Part shown: positions 8,741 to 18,665 of the stretch, piece by piece
How the letters are laid out: every line of letters starts with the position of its first letter
Position numbering within the stretch: position 1 is the first letter of the stretch
Origin: Pseudanabaena sp. PCC 6802
Lineage (GTDB): Bacteria > Cyanobacteriota > Cyanobacteriia > Pseudanabaenales > Pseudanabaenaceae
Assembly: GCF_000332175.1 (NCBI RefSeq)
Contig: NZ_KB235910.1
Span: 736,278-800,277, forward strand
Length of the DNA stretch: 64,000 nt
Direction of reading: 5' to 3'
The notes under the pieces: generated by a model
Database searches by the model: none
What the model was told of the DNA's origin: nothing
What the model saw: only the letters and a program-made list of their open reading frames with translations
Made by a program: the position numbers and the translations under genes

Positions 8741-11700
8741 TCAATCGAGATCGAGCGGCGCAAAGCCTTGTCTTTGTGTATTTTCGGTAATTGCCCGAGG
8801 TTCGAGGAATTGGAGTAAATAGTCGGGGCCACCAGCCTTAGAGCCGATGCCGCTCAGTTTAAACCCGCCAAAGGGATGGCGATCCACCAAAGCTCCTGTA
8901 ATGCCTCGATTAATATACAGGTTTCCCACCTCAAATTCTTGGTAAGCACGCTCGATATGAGATGGAGTGCGCGAATATAGACCGCCTGTGAGGGCGTAGG
9001 GCGTATTATTAGCGATCGCTAAAGCCCGATCGAAGTTATCTACCTTAATAACCGCCAGTACGGGGCCAAAGATTTCTTCCTGCGCGATCGCTCCTTCGGG
9101 ATCGACATCGGTAATGATCGTCGGCCCAACGTAAAAGCCGCGATCGGGGGCAGGCATTTCCAGTGCTATGGTGGCCGTTTCGCGGCTCTTTTCGATATAG
9201 CTGCGGATCTTGGCTTGGGCGGCAGCATCGATGACGGGCCCCACCTTAGTATTGGGATCGCTGGCATCGCCAACGACCAGCGATCGCGTGGCTTCGACCA
9301 AACGCTGCAAGAAAGTTTCATATACTGGCGCGAGAACCACCACGCGGGAACAGGCAGAGCATTTCTGCCCGGCATAGCCAAAGGCAGAATGCACCACTCC
9401 CACCACTGCCTGGTCGAGATCGCTGCTTTCATCAATAACGATCGTATTCTTGCCGCCCATCTCTGCGATTATGCGCTTGAGATGTTTTTGTCCGGGGCGC
9501 AAAATAGCAGCATCAGCATAGATCTGACAGCCTACCTGTTGCGATCCAGTAAAAGCAATGAGATGTACGTCAGGATGCTTGACTAAATGCGCTCCTACCT
9601 CCGAGCCGCGACCGGGCAAGTAATTAAATACGCCATCCGGCATTCCCGCTGCTTGAAACACCTCTGCAATTTTTGACGCGATCGCCGATGACTGTTCGGC
9701 GGGTTTGAGAATGACTGTATTGCCAGTAACCAGCGCGCCTGCACTCATGCCCAGGGCGATCGCCAGCGGGAAATTCCAGGGTGAAATTACCACCGTAACG
9801 CCACGCGGTTGATAGATGTAGAGATTATCTTCACCGGGCACGGAACGCGCGTGCGGCTTGGTAATGCGTTCGATCTCTTTGGCATAGTAGCGACAGAAGT
9901 CAATTGCTTCCGATACTTCCGCATCAGCCTCGCGCAATGGTTTTCCCACCTCCCAAACGATCCAGGCCGCCAGTTCTGCCCGTCTGGTTTCCATAATTTC
10001 AGCGGCACGACGCAGGATATTGGCGCGATCGCTGGCCGACCTGTACTTCCATGCCGGAAATGCTTGTTTTGCTGCCGCGACAGCTTGTTCTGCTTGCTCT
10101 ATACTTGCCAAACCAATCCTGCCCACTACTTGACTAGAGTGAGAAGGATTGAGCGAATCGACAAAGGTGATTGTGGATACGGCTTCTCCTGCAATTATTG
10201 GGAAGTAGGTTTGACCAAATTGACTGGCGACGAATTGAATTGCATCGGTGGCAGCGGTGCGTTCCTGCACCTGCGCGTAATCGGCATCCGGGGCATTGCT
10301 GAAGCCATCAAAGATGACCTGGCAATGCTTCCCATCTGAGGTTTCCATCGTTGGTGGAGCTATTAACTCCGATATGGGGCGCGATTCGCTCGTACTGAGC
10401 CGCAGAAACGAGCTATTTGCCGTATTCTCTAGCAAACGACGGATGAGATAGGACATACCTGGGATTAACTCGCCAAACGGGCAGTAGATTCGCATCCGAT
10501 GCCCCATATCTACAACGGACTTGGCAAATCGATCGCCCATGCCGTATAGTGCTTGCAATTCAAAGCATCTTGGCGGGATTTGCAAAGTTTGCGCGATCGC
10601 GATTGCTTTAGCGAGCGATCGCACATTATGGCTGCCAATCGCTGCATAGAGATACTGGTGATTTTCCAAGAGAATTTGTACTAAGCGCTCGTAGTTAAAG
10701 TCAGTGGAGCTTTTTTGACTGTAGACGGGCAAATCCCAACTGTATTGATAAGCCTTAATTGTTTCTTGATCCCAATATGCCCCTTTCACCAGGCGTACGG
10801 TTATGGGCTTGCCGCGTTCCTTTGCCCAAGCGACTAAGTCGATCAAGTCCCGTTCGCTATCGCGCAGATAGCCTTGAAGAGTCATGCCGACATCGGTGCG
10901 ATCGCGGAATTCTGGTTCCATTAAGACCTGCTTCAGAATATCCAATGTCAGAGTTTTATAGGCATACTGCTCCATATCGAAATGAACTCCGCAGCCTAAC
11001 TCCGCAGCTTTCCTCAGTAAAGTGCGTGCGGGTTCGCTAACTTTTTTTGCTGTCGTCACGGGATCGAGCGGATCGAATTGCGAATAAAAAGCACTCAGTT
11101 TGACGGATACCTGTACCTTGGGCAAAAGTTCGTCACCAAAGCGATCGACACCTTCAATTGCTTGCCAGGTTTTAGCTCGCTCCGATAGCTCGTTCATCAT
11201 GTGTAGATATCGATCTAGATAAGCCTGCGCCTCTTGCTCGCTAATCACCGCCTCCCCTAATAAATCCATCGTAAAACAGAAGCGATCGCGCCTCAGTTTC
11301 TCAATGGTTTTGATGGCTTCTGGCAAATTTGCCCCACTAATGTATCGCCGCGCCAAGGTTTCTACTGCTGTGCCAAACGTACTAGCAGCTAGGGTCGCAG
11401 TGGGAGAGTTGGGGTTATCGGTACCGAAGTTGAGAAGGGACTTAATGGCGGGCATGTTAACCGCATCGCTAGCGAGGTACTCGTGCATATGTCTTGCCGT
11501 TCCAGACTTGCTGCGTAGAGAAGGTAAGCAATCGATCAGGCGAAATAACTGCACGCGCAACCCCTCATTCGCCATCGCCCAAGCCATCAGCTTATCGTCA
11601 AGACGCATTTGCGCTTTCAGACCTTCCCAGAAAGTACCCTTACCCGCCGCCAAGATTTTCTGGGCAATTTCTTGAGTCGTTGCTTCATAGCGATCCTGAG

Positions 11701-11809
11701 ACTGTGGGGTATTGGAGACGGGTAAGTCACGATCTTGGCTAATCACGTTAATAAAAACTCCTGATATGTCTATGCTTGGCAGCTTGGGAAATTTGAACTG
11801 CACGCTCAT
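8741..11809 (-). CDS. putA: Bifunctional proline dehydrogenase / P5C dehydrogenase PutA
   Basis: 1022 residues. It oxidises proline to glutamate in two steps, FAD-dependent then NAD-dependent. The N-terminal half (about 90-480) is the proline dehydrogenase barrel (SVKLSAFYSQFDP, VRLVKGAYWD, GSHNVRSLA, YCPFGELIPGMSYLIRRLLEN). The C-terminal half is aldehyde dehydrogenase (PWNFPLAI, AEMGGKN, GYAGQKCSACSR with catalytic C817, EIFGPVLAV). No N-terminal DNA-binding domain is seen, so it should act only as an enzyme, unlike E. coli PutA. Single gene, not in an obvious operon. Confidence 0.95.
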   Translation of the reverse strand: MSVQFKFPKLPSIDISGVFINVISQDRDLPVSNTPQSQDRYEATTQEIAQKILAAGKGTFWEGLKAQMRLDDKLMAWAMANEGLRVQLFRLIDCLPSLRSKSGTARHMHEYLASDAVNMPAIKSLLNFGTDNPNSPTATLAASTFGTAVETLARRYISGANLPEAIKTIEKLRRDRFCFTMDLLGEAVISEQEAQAYLDRYLHMMNELSERAKTWQAIEGVDRFGDELLPKVQVSVKLSAFYSQFDPLDPVTTAKKVSEPARTLLRKAAELGCGVHFDMEQYAYKTLTLDILKQVLMEPEFRDRTDVGMTLQGYLRDSERDLIDLVAWAKERGKPITVRLVKGAYWDQETIKAYQYSWDLPVYSQKSSTDFNYERLVQILLENHQYLYAAIGSHNVRSLAKAIAIAQTLQIPPRCFELQALYGMGDRFAKSVVDMGHRMRIYCPFGELIPGMSYLIRRLLENTANSSFLRLSTSESRPISELIAPPTMETSDGKHCQVIFDGFSNAPDADYAQVQERTAATDAIQFVASQFGQTYFPIIAGEAVSTITFVDSLNPSHSSQVVGRIGLASIEQAEQAVAAAKQAFPAWKYRSASDRANILRRAAEIMETRRAELAAWIVWEVGKPLREADAEVSEAIDFCRYYAKEIERITKPHARSVPGEDNLYIYQPRGVTVVISPWNFPLAIALGMSAGALVTGNTVILKPAEQSSAIASKIAEVFQAAGMPDGVFNYLPGRGSEVGAHLVKHPDVHLIAFTGSQQVGCQIYADAAILRPGQKHLKRIIAEMGGKNTIVIDESSDLDQAVVGVVHSAFGYAGQKCSACSRVVVLAPVYETFLQRLVEATRSLVVGDASDPNTKVGPVIDAAAQAKIRSYIEKSRETATIALEMPAPDRGFYVGPTIITDVDPEGAIAQEEIFGPVLAVIKVDNFDRALAIANNTPYALTGGLYSRTPSHIERAYQEFEVGNLYINRGITGALVDRHPFGGFKLSGIGSKAGGPDYLLQFLEPRAITENTQRQGFAPLDLD

Positions 11810-11957
11810 ATTCTCTCTTATGCCACATTTGCAATTGTTGCCAAGTCAACCAACTCCAACATGGTAAACGGCTTGAAAACTATAAGTGGTTGAGCGCTCA
11901 CTTTTATTTAATCCTTTAACCAGTAAGGTTTTACAGGTTTAGGCTTCAAGTGTATTG

Positions 11958-12007
11958 GGTGTTTTAATGGTGTTTTAATGGTGTTTTAGTAAAGCTTCTT
12001 TACTAAA
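11958..12007. repeat. Three 11-bp tandem repeats followed by a hairpin
   Basis: ggtgttttaat occurs at 11958-11968 and 11969-11979, and as ggtgttttagt at 11980-11990. Overlapping the end is a perfect 10-bp stem, tttagtaaag/ctttactaaa (11985-11994 with 11998-12007, loop ctt). It lies in the 327-bp gap between putA and the DUF4327 gene. It could be a regulatory site or hairpin in the DUF4327 leader; function unknown. Confidence 0.55.
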
Positions 12008-12136
12008 GCTTAACTATTTAGAGCGATCGCAAAAAATTAAAAACGGGTATAATTTTTGTATAAATCGTGACAAAAAGTTGCGAAAAAGTTTGTATCGCAA
12101 TTGTCTCAGCGAAATATACCTTAATCAAAGACATTT

Positions 12137-12358
12137 ATGCTACCCACTCTCCATTATTCAATTGATGCTATTCGTGACGAGGCGCGTCATTTAGTTGAAA
12201 CTGGTAGCCTTACCCGCCAGCAACCCATTCATTCTCTCTGCCGCTTCATTCCCGATCGCCAGTGGAGCGATGTCGAACACGAACTAGAGGTCAACCAGTT
12301 TTTACTGCGCGATCGCATTGCCGATCTGTTCAGTCAGGAGGACTGGTCTAACGACTAG
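12137..12358 (+). CDS. DUF4327 family small protein
   Basis: 73 residues (MLPTLHYSIDAIRDEARHL, then SLCRFIPDRQW and FLLRDRIADLF). It matches the cyanobacterial DUF4327 family in length and in the conserved start and end of the domain. Probably a soluble helical cytoplasmic protein; biochemical role not established. Stands alone with long flanks, so probably has its own promoter. Confidence 0.8.
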   Translation: MLPTLHYSIDAIRDEARHLVETGSLTRQQPIHSLCRFIPDRQWSDVEHELEVNQFLLRDRIADLFSQEDWSND

Positions 12359-12754
12359 CGACTTGCTTTACAGGTATGCCACCTATAGCCTGTAAGGTAT
12401 TGAGAAGTACAAACAGGCCACTAACAATTGAGATAAGCGTAAAAAAGATCGCACTCCAGCTATGGTTCTTTAGCTAGGGTGATAGAGCGGTCTATTTGTT
12501 AGCGCTTGTTAGTAGGTACCAGCATGTAAAAATTCAAAAATTCTGATTGCAAGCCACAACATGCCATACTTTATATAATGTTAGGGCTTGTGTTTTTTAA
12601 AACCATTGTTAATATATTTTTAATTATTGAAACCTATTGAAATGATTTTTACGGGAGGTCACCAAGGAAGTTGGGCGGTAGCCAGGAGCATAAAGCGAGA
12701 CAAAGCCAACAGCAAATTGACAGGCTCAAGCAGTTTGCCGATCTTTCTGCTACT

Positions 12755-13609
12755 ATGCTGAACTTAGATACAGAAATGGCAGTGGCAACAGGCATGTCTC
12801 AACCAACTAAAGCTGCGACAATTGTAATTGGCGGTGGGGAAGACAAGGTACAAGACCGCGTAATCCTTCGTACGTTTGTGGAAAGATCGGGTGCCTCCTC
12901 GTCGCGCATTGCCATTATTCCTTCTGCCTCTCGCGAACCTGATATTATCGGACGCATCTATTATGAAATTTTTTCCGAATTGAGAGCTGAGAAAGTAGAA
13001 GTGCTTGATATTCGGGAGCGCCAGCAGCAAACTATGGAGGAAGCCCAAGAGCAACTCGATCGCTTCACTGGCGTGTTTATGACCGGCGGCGATCAGTTGC
13101 GCCTGTGCAGTCTCATTGGCGAAACTCCGCTTGCGATCGCCATTAGGGAAAGAGTCCATCAAGGCAAATTGGTGCTGGCAGGTACTAGTGCTGGTGCCGC
13201 CGCCATGGGGTATAACATGATTTCCGGTGGCGGCAGTGGCGAATCGCCCCATAAGGAAATTGTCACGATGAGTATCGGGTTGGGAATTTTGCCTGACATT
13301 GTCGTCGATCAGCATTTCCATAACCGCAATCGCATGGCCAGACTGATGACTGCGATCGCCGCCCACCCAGATAAGTTAGGTATTGGCATTGATGAGGATA
13401 CGGCAGCCATCTTCGAGCAGGATGGCTTGATGAGGGTCATGGGTAAGGGCACTGTTACAGTAGTCGATCCTGGCGAAGTTTCCTACAGCAATCAGGTGTG
13501 GGTAAGTAATACAGCCCCCCTCACCATTCATAATTTGCGAGTACATATTCTTAGCTCAGGCGGTACTTACCACCTGAAAAAGCGAATGCCCTTAAGCCCG
13601 ATTATCTAA
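12755..13609 (+). CDS. cphB: Cyanophycinase
   Basis: 284 residues from ATG 12755. It hydrolyses the nitrogen store cyanophycin to beta-Asp-Arg dipeptides, as a serine peptidase of family S51. Core motifs: VIGGGEDKV, IPSASREP, FMTGGDQLRL, the nucleophile elbow GTSAGAAAMG, and VDQHFHNRNRMARL. I chose 12755 because MLNLDTE resembles the start of other cyanobacterial cyanophycinases; MSQPTK at 12794 is also possible. The frame stays open back to a TTG at 12671 that follows a GGGAGG, so a longer form is not excluded. No cyanophycin synthetase gene is adjacent. Confidence 0.9.
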   Translation: MLNLDTEMAVATGMSQPTKAATIVIGGGEDKVQDRVILRTFVERSGASSSRIAIIPSASREPDIIGRIYYEIFSELRAEKVEVLDIRERQQQTMEEAQEQLDRFTGVFMTGGDQLRLCSLIGETPLAIAIRERVHQGKLVLAGTSAGAAAMGYNMISGGGSGESPHKEIVTMSIGLGILPDIVVDQHFHNRNRMARLMTAIAAHPDKLGIGIDEDTAAIFEQDGLMRVMGKGTVTVVDPGEVSYSNQVWVSNTAPLTIHNLRVHILSSGGTYHLKKRMPLSPII

Positions 13610-13704
13610 TACCAAATCTGCACCAATTACCCCCTATTGCCCGGCGACTGGAAGTAGGGGCTATACAAACAAAGTCGGCCTGCGCAAGCCCTGAAAAAAG
13701 TGGG

Positions 13705-15303
13705 TCAAACCAGTAGCGGAGTAACTTCCGCCGGAGCTAACGTTACAGATAGGCTGACGTGAAATTGCGATTCAAAGGGTTGCTTTTTATAATCCAGGCT
13801 CCACAGTTCCAGGGTGCAAGGATCGTTACTCTGCGCTGGGACAACTTGCAGATGACAAACTTGGGCTTTGAGGTCACAGGCGAGCTTAATCTCTTTGACT
13901 GCGCCAATTTGTCTGCGATCTAACGCTACCGCTAGCCTGAGTAATGGGTTGACCTGATCTACAAACAGGCGAAAGCGCTTGTTCGCGATCCGTCGATAGT
14001 TCTCGTGCTTCTTGCGCGGTTCGCTTTTGCGGTGGTAGCGTGCCAGATTGGCAATGGCTTCAATCTCTGATTCCGTATAGCCCAGTAGCCCACCGTTGCG
14101 AATTAGATAGTAGGAATGTTTGTGGTGGGCGCTATGGTTCACAAAGTGACCGCAGTTATGCAAGATCGCGGCGGCCCACAGCAAACTGCGTTCGGTATCT
14201 CCCCAATTGTGCAGGAAACCCCTGGTTTGGTCAAAAAGGCTTAAGGCTAGTGTTGCTACCTGGCTGGCATAGTTGATATTAACCCCAAATTTCTCAGCCA
14301 ATTTCATCACATTGCGATCGCGCACGGAACTTTGGTAGCGCATCCGATCTTCGATCAGACCGTGCTCTAGCATCCACTCCACAATCAGACCTTCGCGCAG
14401 CGATCGCTGGCAGATCGTAATTTTATTGGCCTGGAGCATTCGCATTGTCTCCAGGAGAATCATCGACCCGGCTAAAATAATATCCGCCCGCCGTTCTCGT
14501 ACTAAAGCAGTGCGCTCGGCCAGGTTCATCTTTTTGAGGCGCAATACAATTCTTTCCACGTCCGCAAAGGTCATTTCATATCCCTGCAGGGGGTTTGGCA
14601 CTGTGCCAAACTTTTCTTTGGCATGGATCGCGGCAATAGTTTCAATCGTGCCGGAGGTGCCGATCGTGCGAGCTGGACTGCCATCTAACAATACGCGCAG
14701 ATCGTCGGTCGGTCTTTCTAACATGCCGCGAACGTAGATTTGCAAGCGCTCGAATTCCGGATTCGAGATGGGATCGGTACTGATAAACAGGTCGCTTAGT
14801 CTCACGGCACCAACTTTGGTACTGCTCAGAAAATCCGGATCGCGTCCGTCACCTAAAATTAATTCCGTGGAGCCGCCGCCGATATCAATGATGACGTGGG
14901 GCTGGTTGTTGAGTTCGAGCGCCGATAGCACGCCCAAGTAGATCCGCCGCGCCTCTTCTTGCCCCGAAATTAGATCGACCCTCAACCCCAATTCCCGCTC
15001 GATGCTAGCAATGAAGTCCTCACCGTTGGGGGATTCGCGCACGGCACTGGTGGCGACCGCAATAATTTCTTCCACCTCCATGCTGCGACAAATTTCTTGG
15101 CAGCGGGCTAATGCTACTAGCGATCGGTGCATGGCCTCATCCGTGAGGCTACCTGTCTTAGCACAGCGCTCGCCCAGCCTGGTTGTCGCTTTTTCAGTCG
15201 CGATAATTGTCATGCTAGGCAAGTTAGTATTTACCTGTACAACCACCATATGGATGGAGTTAGTACCAATATCGATCGCCGCCAGGATTCTATCTGAGTT
15301 CAT
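13705..15303 (-). CDS. ppx: Exopolyphosphatase / guanosine pentaphosphatase family (Ppx/GppA)
   Basis: 532 residues. N-terminal ASKHA-fold half: AAIDIGTNSIHMVV, ATSAVRESPNG, SGQEEARRIYLGVLSAL, IDIGGGSTELIL, GTSGTIETIAAIH. The C-terminal half is an HD-like helical domain (HNCGHFVNHSAHHKHSYYLI, LARYHRK), as in the long Ppx form. It degrades polyphosphate chains and may hydrolyse pppGpp. Ppx and GppA cannot be separated by sequence reading alone. Monocistronic; polyphosphate and cyanophycin are both storage polymers, so its position beside cphB is suggestive only. Confidence 0.92.
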   Translation of the reverse strand: MNSDRILAAIDIGTNSIHMVVVQVNTNLPSMTIIATEKATTRLGERCAKTGSLTDEAMHRSLVALARCQEICRSMEVEEIIAVATSAVRESPNGEDFIASIERELGLRVDLISGQEEARRIYLGVLSALELNNQPHVIIDIGGGSTELILGDGRDPDFLSSTKVGAVRLSDLFISTDPISNPEFERLQIYVRGMLERPTDDLRVLLDGSPARTIGTSGTIETIAAIHAKEKFGTVPNPLQGYEMTFADVERIVLRLKKMNLAERTALVRERRADIILAGSMILLETMRMLQANKITICQRSLREGLIVEWMLEHGLIEDRMRYQSSVRDRNVMKLAEKFGVNINYASQVATLALSLFDQTRGFLHNWGDTERSLLWAAAILHNCGHFVNHSAHHKHSYYLIRNGGLLGYTESEIEAIANLARYHRKSEPRKKHENYRRIANKRFRLFVDQVNPLLRLAVALDRRQIGAVKEIKLACDLKAQVCHLQVVPAQSNDPCTLELWSLDYKKQPFESQFHVSLSVTLAPAEVTPLLV

Positions 15304-15509
15304 TTCGGTTACTTAGGCGTTCCCCAGGAATGATTTGAGCCTATTAGCTAAGTTACCAAAAAAATTGCGCTCCAAAATTACCGCAATATTTGTTTGCAGA
15401 AGTTTCAGGTGATGTTTGCGAAATCTTCATATTTATCGCAATTCTCACAGTCAAGATCCTTTTCATGCCGCTTCCCAGTTCAGACGGGCTATGCCTGCAA
15501 TTGTTGTTT

Positions 15510-15666
15510 TATAGCGGTTTTCACTTGAGAACGGGTTTTATTTTTGGGGTGAAGGGGTTCCACACGGCAGTGGCTCTAGCGGGGAACCCCCAAGACCGCC
15601 CTGCCTCCCCTTCTTGGGGGCAACGGCCCCAAACCCCCTACTCTTTCCGATCTGAAAACCGCTATA
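15510..15666 (-). repeat. Repeat family A, copy A2 (long form with 43-bp cassette)
   Basis: 157 bp, starts TATAGCGGTTTTCA and ends GAAAACCGCTATA. The cassette (acggcagtggctctagc to ccgccctgcct) is in the orientation opposite to A1. It fills most of the 431-bp gap between ppx and the CAP-domain gene. Nothing else was recognised in that gap. Confidence 0.8.
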
Positions 15667-15734
15667 GACTAGAATCCCACCGCCAAGAGCGAAATGCAGA
15701 TGTGGAGGTATGTCAAAATTAACTTAATGCGATA

Positions 15735-16388
15735 ATGGTAAAACTATGGTTGTTACGCAAAGTAGTCCCCTTAAGCCACCCGATGGCATCTAAGATGGCT
15801 AAACAAAAAAGCCACCCTGCTCTGGTTGGCGCTCTTGTCGTAGCGATCGCAGCACTAGCTGGTTGGCAACTCTACAACCTGCGGCAATATTTGGGACGCA
15901 AACAACCGCAAATTGATATTGCCGCCCTGGAAAGGCGGATTCACGCGCTGACGAACGAACAAAGGCGCAAACACGGTATTCCAGAGCTACAATTTGACGA
16001 TCGTTTAGCAAAAGTTGCGCGCGCGCACAGCCAGGATATGTCAAACAGGAACTTCTTCCAACACATTAATCTGGAGGGTGAAGATCCGGGCGCGAGGGGA
16101 AAAAAGCTAGGCTATAGGTGCGTAAAAAACTACGACACCTATTACACTGAAGGCTTATCAGAAAACCTCATGCGTACCTATCTCTACGATTCTGTTTTGG
16201 AACGGGCTGGCATTGTGGTTGGCTACGACTGGCGTACTCCTGAGGAGATCGCCCAAATTAGCGTTGATGGTTGGATGAATAGCCCCGGCCATCGCCGTAC
16301 CCTACTGACCGCCACCTACGATCGCGAGGGAATTGGCGTTACGATTTCACCGCACCAAGAAGTGTACGTTACCCAAAACTTTTGCTAG
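15735..16388 (+). CDS. CAP-domain (SCP/PR1-like) membrane-anchored protein
   Basis: 217 residues. A basic N-terminus and one hydrophobic helix (about 29-47, ALVGALVVAIAALAGW) form a signal anchor. A CAP domain follows (HALTNEQRRKHGIPELQFD, ARAHSQDMSNRNFFQHIN, GWMNSPGHRRTLLTATYDREGIGV, VTQNFC). Its histidine and glutamate cleft residues (HS, H, GLSENL, GH) are present. Bacterial CAP proteins are extracytoplasmic; their biochemical activity is mostly unknown. A second start at MASKMAKQ (codon 17) is possible. The stop codon overlaps the ribosome binding site of the next gene. Confidence 0.85.
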   Translation: MVKLWLLRKVVPLSHPMASKMAKQKSHPALVGALVVAIAALAGWQLYNLRQYLGRKQPQIDIAALERRIHALTNEQRRKHGIPELQFDDRLAKVARAHSQDMSNRNFFQHINLEGEDPGARGKKLGYRCVKNYDTYYTEGLSENLMRTYLYDSVLERAGIVVGYDWRTPEEIAQISVDGWMNSPGHRRTLLTATYDREGIGVTISPHQEVYVTQNFC

Positions 16389-16397
16389 GAGGACTCT

Positions 16398-18665
16398 ATG
16401 GCCGATCGAGATAAACAAGAATCTGGACGAGAATCCAAACCTACTATGGGTGGTGGGATGCCTGTAGTGAGCTATTGGGCTGAGAAGACTCTAACGCCCC
16501 AAGGGTCTCTTCTGTGGCAGACGCTGATGCACAAAAGTGCTTGTCTCTCTTGCGCCTGGGGCGCGGGCGGTCAAAAGGGAGGATTTCGTAATGAAGATGA
16601 AGAGCCGCTGCAACGATGTGCGAAAAGCGTAGAAGCGATCGCCTCAGAATTGATGGAGCCAGTACCGGAACGCTTGTTTGCCGATCGCAGCATCGCCGAA
16701 CTCCAACAGTTAACTTCCCAAGCAGCAGATCGACTGGGCAGGCTCAGTTTCCCAGCTATCCTCAGAGCCGGATCGTCCCACTACGAGCGCATAAGTTGGG
16801 ATGAAGTTTATGAGTTGGTGGCAGCGGCATTGCGAAGATCGCCGGAACGGGTAGCATCCTACAGTTCTGGACGATCTTCTAACGAAGCGGCGTATTTACT
16901 GCAACTGATGATGCGGGCTTTGGGTTCCAACAACCTCGCGGATTGTTCCGATCTTTGTCATGCTGCTTCTACGGTGGGACTGAAGCAGATGTTTGGTTCG
17001 GGCACGTCAATGGTAAGTCTGAGCGATCTAAAGCAGGCGGATTGCGTTGTGTTAATTGGCTCCAACGCTCCTGCCAATCACCCTCGCTTAATGAACGAGT
17101 TGATTAAACTGCGCGATCGCGGCGGCAAAATTGTCGTTGTCAATCCACTCCAGGAAGTGGGATTGGTGAAATTTGCTTCGCCAGCTTATCCCTTAACTTC
17201 GCTCTTAACTGGATCCGAGATTGCCTCGCTCTATATTCAACTAATTCCAGGTAGCGATGTCGCTTTGTTTGTCGGCATCCAGAAATCTCTACTAGAGCAG
17301 GGACTAGTCAAGTTTGACTACCTCAAACAACATGCGGAAGGGTGGGAAGCGGTAATTCACCAGGCCGAGCAGACTAGCTGGGATGCGATCGCCAGCACCT
17401 GCGGGATCGATCGCGAAGCGATCGCCGCTGCTGCCAAAGTCATCGGCACGGCGGAACGAGTAGTTTTCGCCTGGGCGATGGGTGCCACCCAACATGCTAA
17501 TGGTGTGGATAATATCTTCAGTATCGCCAATACTGCCCTGTTAACTGGTAACGCGGGTAAGGTGGGTGCGGGGACGATGCCCATTCGCGGGCACTCCAAC
17601 GTACAGGGTTTTGGCTCGATGGGCGTGACAATTCGCCTCAAAGAGGAGATCCGCCAGGCACTGGAACAATTGCTACAGCGATCGCTCAGTCGCGTACCTG
17701 GTTATGATACCCGTGCCGCGATCGTCGCAGCCGATGAGGGCAAACTCGATACTCTCTTGTGTTTGGGAGGAAATCTCTATGCGGCGAACCCAGACTCGAC
17801 GCAAGTTCGTCGTGCTTTGGGAAAGATCGAGACGATTATTTACGTAGCAACCAAACCCAATCTGGGACATTTCCACGGTCTTGCTAAGCAAAATACGATT
17901 ATCGTGCCAGTATTTGCTCGATTTGAGAATCCCCACAAAACCACTACCGAGTCGGGTAATAATTTCGTGCGGCTTAATGATGAAGGGACATCTCATCTCA
18001 AGGGGCGATCGGCCACGGATTTAATTTCGGAGGTGGAATTTCTCACTGAAATTGCCCATCGCTTGCATGGCGATACTCCGGTCGATTGGCGCAAGCTTCA
18101 GGATACGAAATATATTCGTCAGCTAATTGCCAAGACTATACCTGGTTACGAGCAAATTGGCGAAATCGACGACACAAAATCTGAGTTCACAATTAAAGAT
18201 CGCATTTTCCACGCGCCGCATTTCCCCACGCCATCTGGCAAAGCCACTATGTTTGTCACTCCGATACCGAACCTGAAGCTACCCACTCTTGCCGACTTTG
18301 ATATTCCCAGTTCTGCCAGAGCGATCGCGGTAACGCTTAGTACGGGACGGAGTTACTCGCAACACAATACTGTAGTTTACAAGCAGGGTGACTACTATCG
18401 CGGTATGCCCCATCGCAACTGCATTCTGATGAATCGAGATGATGTCGAAGGTGCTGGGTGGAAGGAACACCAGCGCGTTACGGTTAAGGGCGATGCGGGT
18501 AAGATGGAGAGTGTAGAAATTATCTACGGTGCAATTCGACGGGGTTGCGCTTTGATGTTCTACCCTGAAGTGAATGCGATTTTCTCTGCTCAGATCGATC
18601 CGCGCTGCGGCACGCCCGCCTACAAGCGCGTACCCGTAGCCATCTATCAGGAACCCATTCTATAG
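16398..18665 (+). CDS. Molybdopterin oxidoreductase, YdeP / FdhA-like
   Basis: 755 residues of the TIGR01701 type (formate-dehydrogenase-like alpha subunit, as E. coli YdeP). Starts 9 bp after the CAP gene with AGGAGG at 16387-16392. ACLSCAWGAGGQKGG near residue 50 is the family signature. NLADCSDLCHAAS aligns with the formate dehydrogenase loop, whose Cys or Sec binds molybdenum. GNAGKVGAGTMPIRGHSNVQG and the C-terminal NTVVYKQGDYYRG/GDAGKME segments bind the cofactor. The substrate is unknown; YdeP homologues are tied to acid resistance in E. coli, which need not hold here. Its stop codon lies inside repeat B1. Confidence 0.88.
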   Translation: MADRDKQESGRESKPTMGGGMPVVSYWAEKTLTPQGSLLWQTLMHKSACLSCAWGAGGQKGGFRNEDEEPLQRCAKSVEAIASELMEPVPERLFADRSIAELQQLTSQAADRLGRLSFPAILRAGSSHYERISWDEVYELVAAALRRSPERVASYSSGRSSNEAAYLLQLMMRALGSNNLADCSDLCHAASTVGLKQMFGSGTSMVSLSDLKQADCVVLIGSNAPANHPRLMNELIKLRDRGGKIVVVNPLQEVGLVKFASPAYPLTSLLTGSEIASLYIQLIPGSDVALFVGIQKSLLEQGLVKFDYLKQHAEGWEAVIHQAEQTSWDAIASTCGIDREAIAAAAKVIGTAERVVFAWAMGATQHANGVDNIFSIANTALLTGNAGKVGAGTMPIRGHSNVQGFGSMGVTIRLKEEIRQALEQLLQRSLSRVPGYDTRAAIVAADEGKLDTLLCLGGNLYAANPDSTQVRRALGKIETIIYVATKPNLGHFHGLAKQNTIIVPVFARFENPHKTTTESGNNFVRLNDEGTSHLKGRSATDLISEVEFLTEIAHRLHGDTPVDWRKLQDTKYIRQLIAKTIPGYEQIGEIDDTKSEFTIKDRIFHAPHFPTPSGKATMFVTPIPNLKLPTLADFDIPSSARAIAVTLSTGRSYSQHNTVVYKQGDYYRGMPHRNCILMNRDDVEGAGWKEHQRVTVKGDAGKMESVEIIYGAIRRGCALMFYPEVNAIFSAQIDPRCGTPAYKRVPVAIYQEPIL

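Noticed and set aside
9215-10339. Long plus-strand frames opposite putA
   Set aside because: They are antisense shadows of a well-supported enzyme gene, have no family features, and follow codon-position bias of the real gene.
12541-12580. Promoter TTGCAA ... TATAAT before cyanophycinase
   Set aside because: The spacing between the boxes is 21 bp, too long for a confident sigma-70 call.
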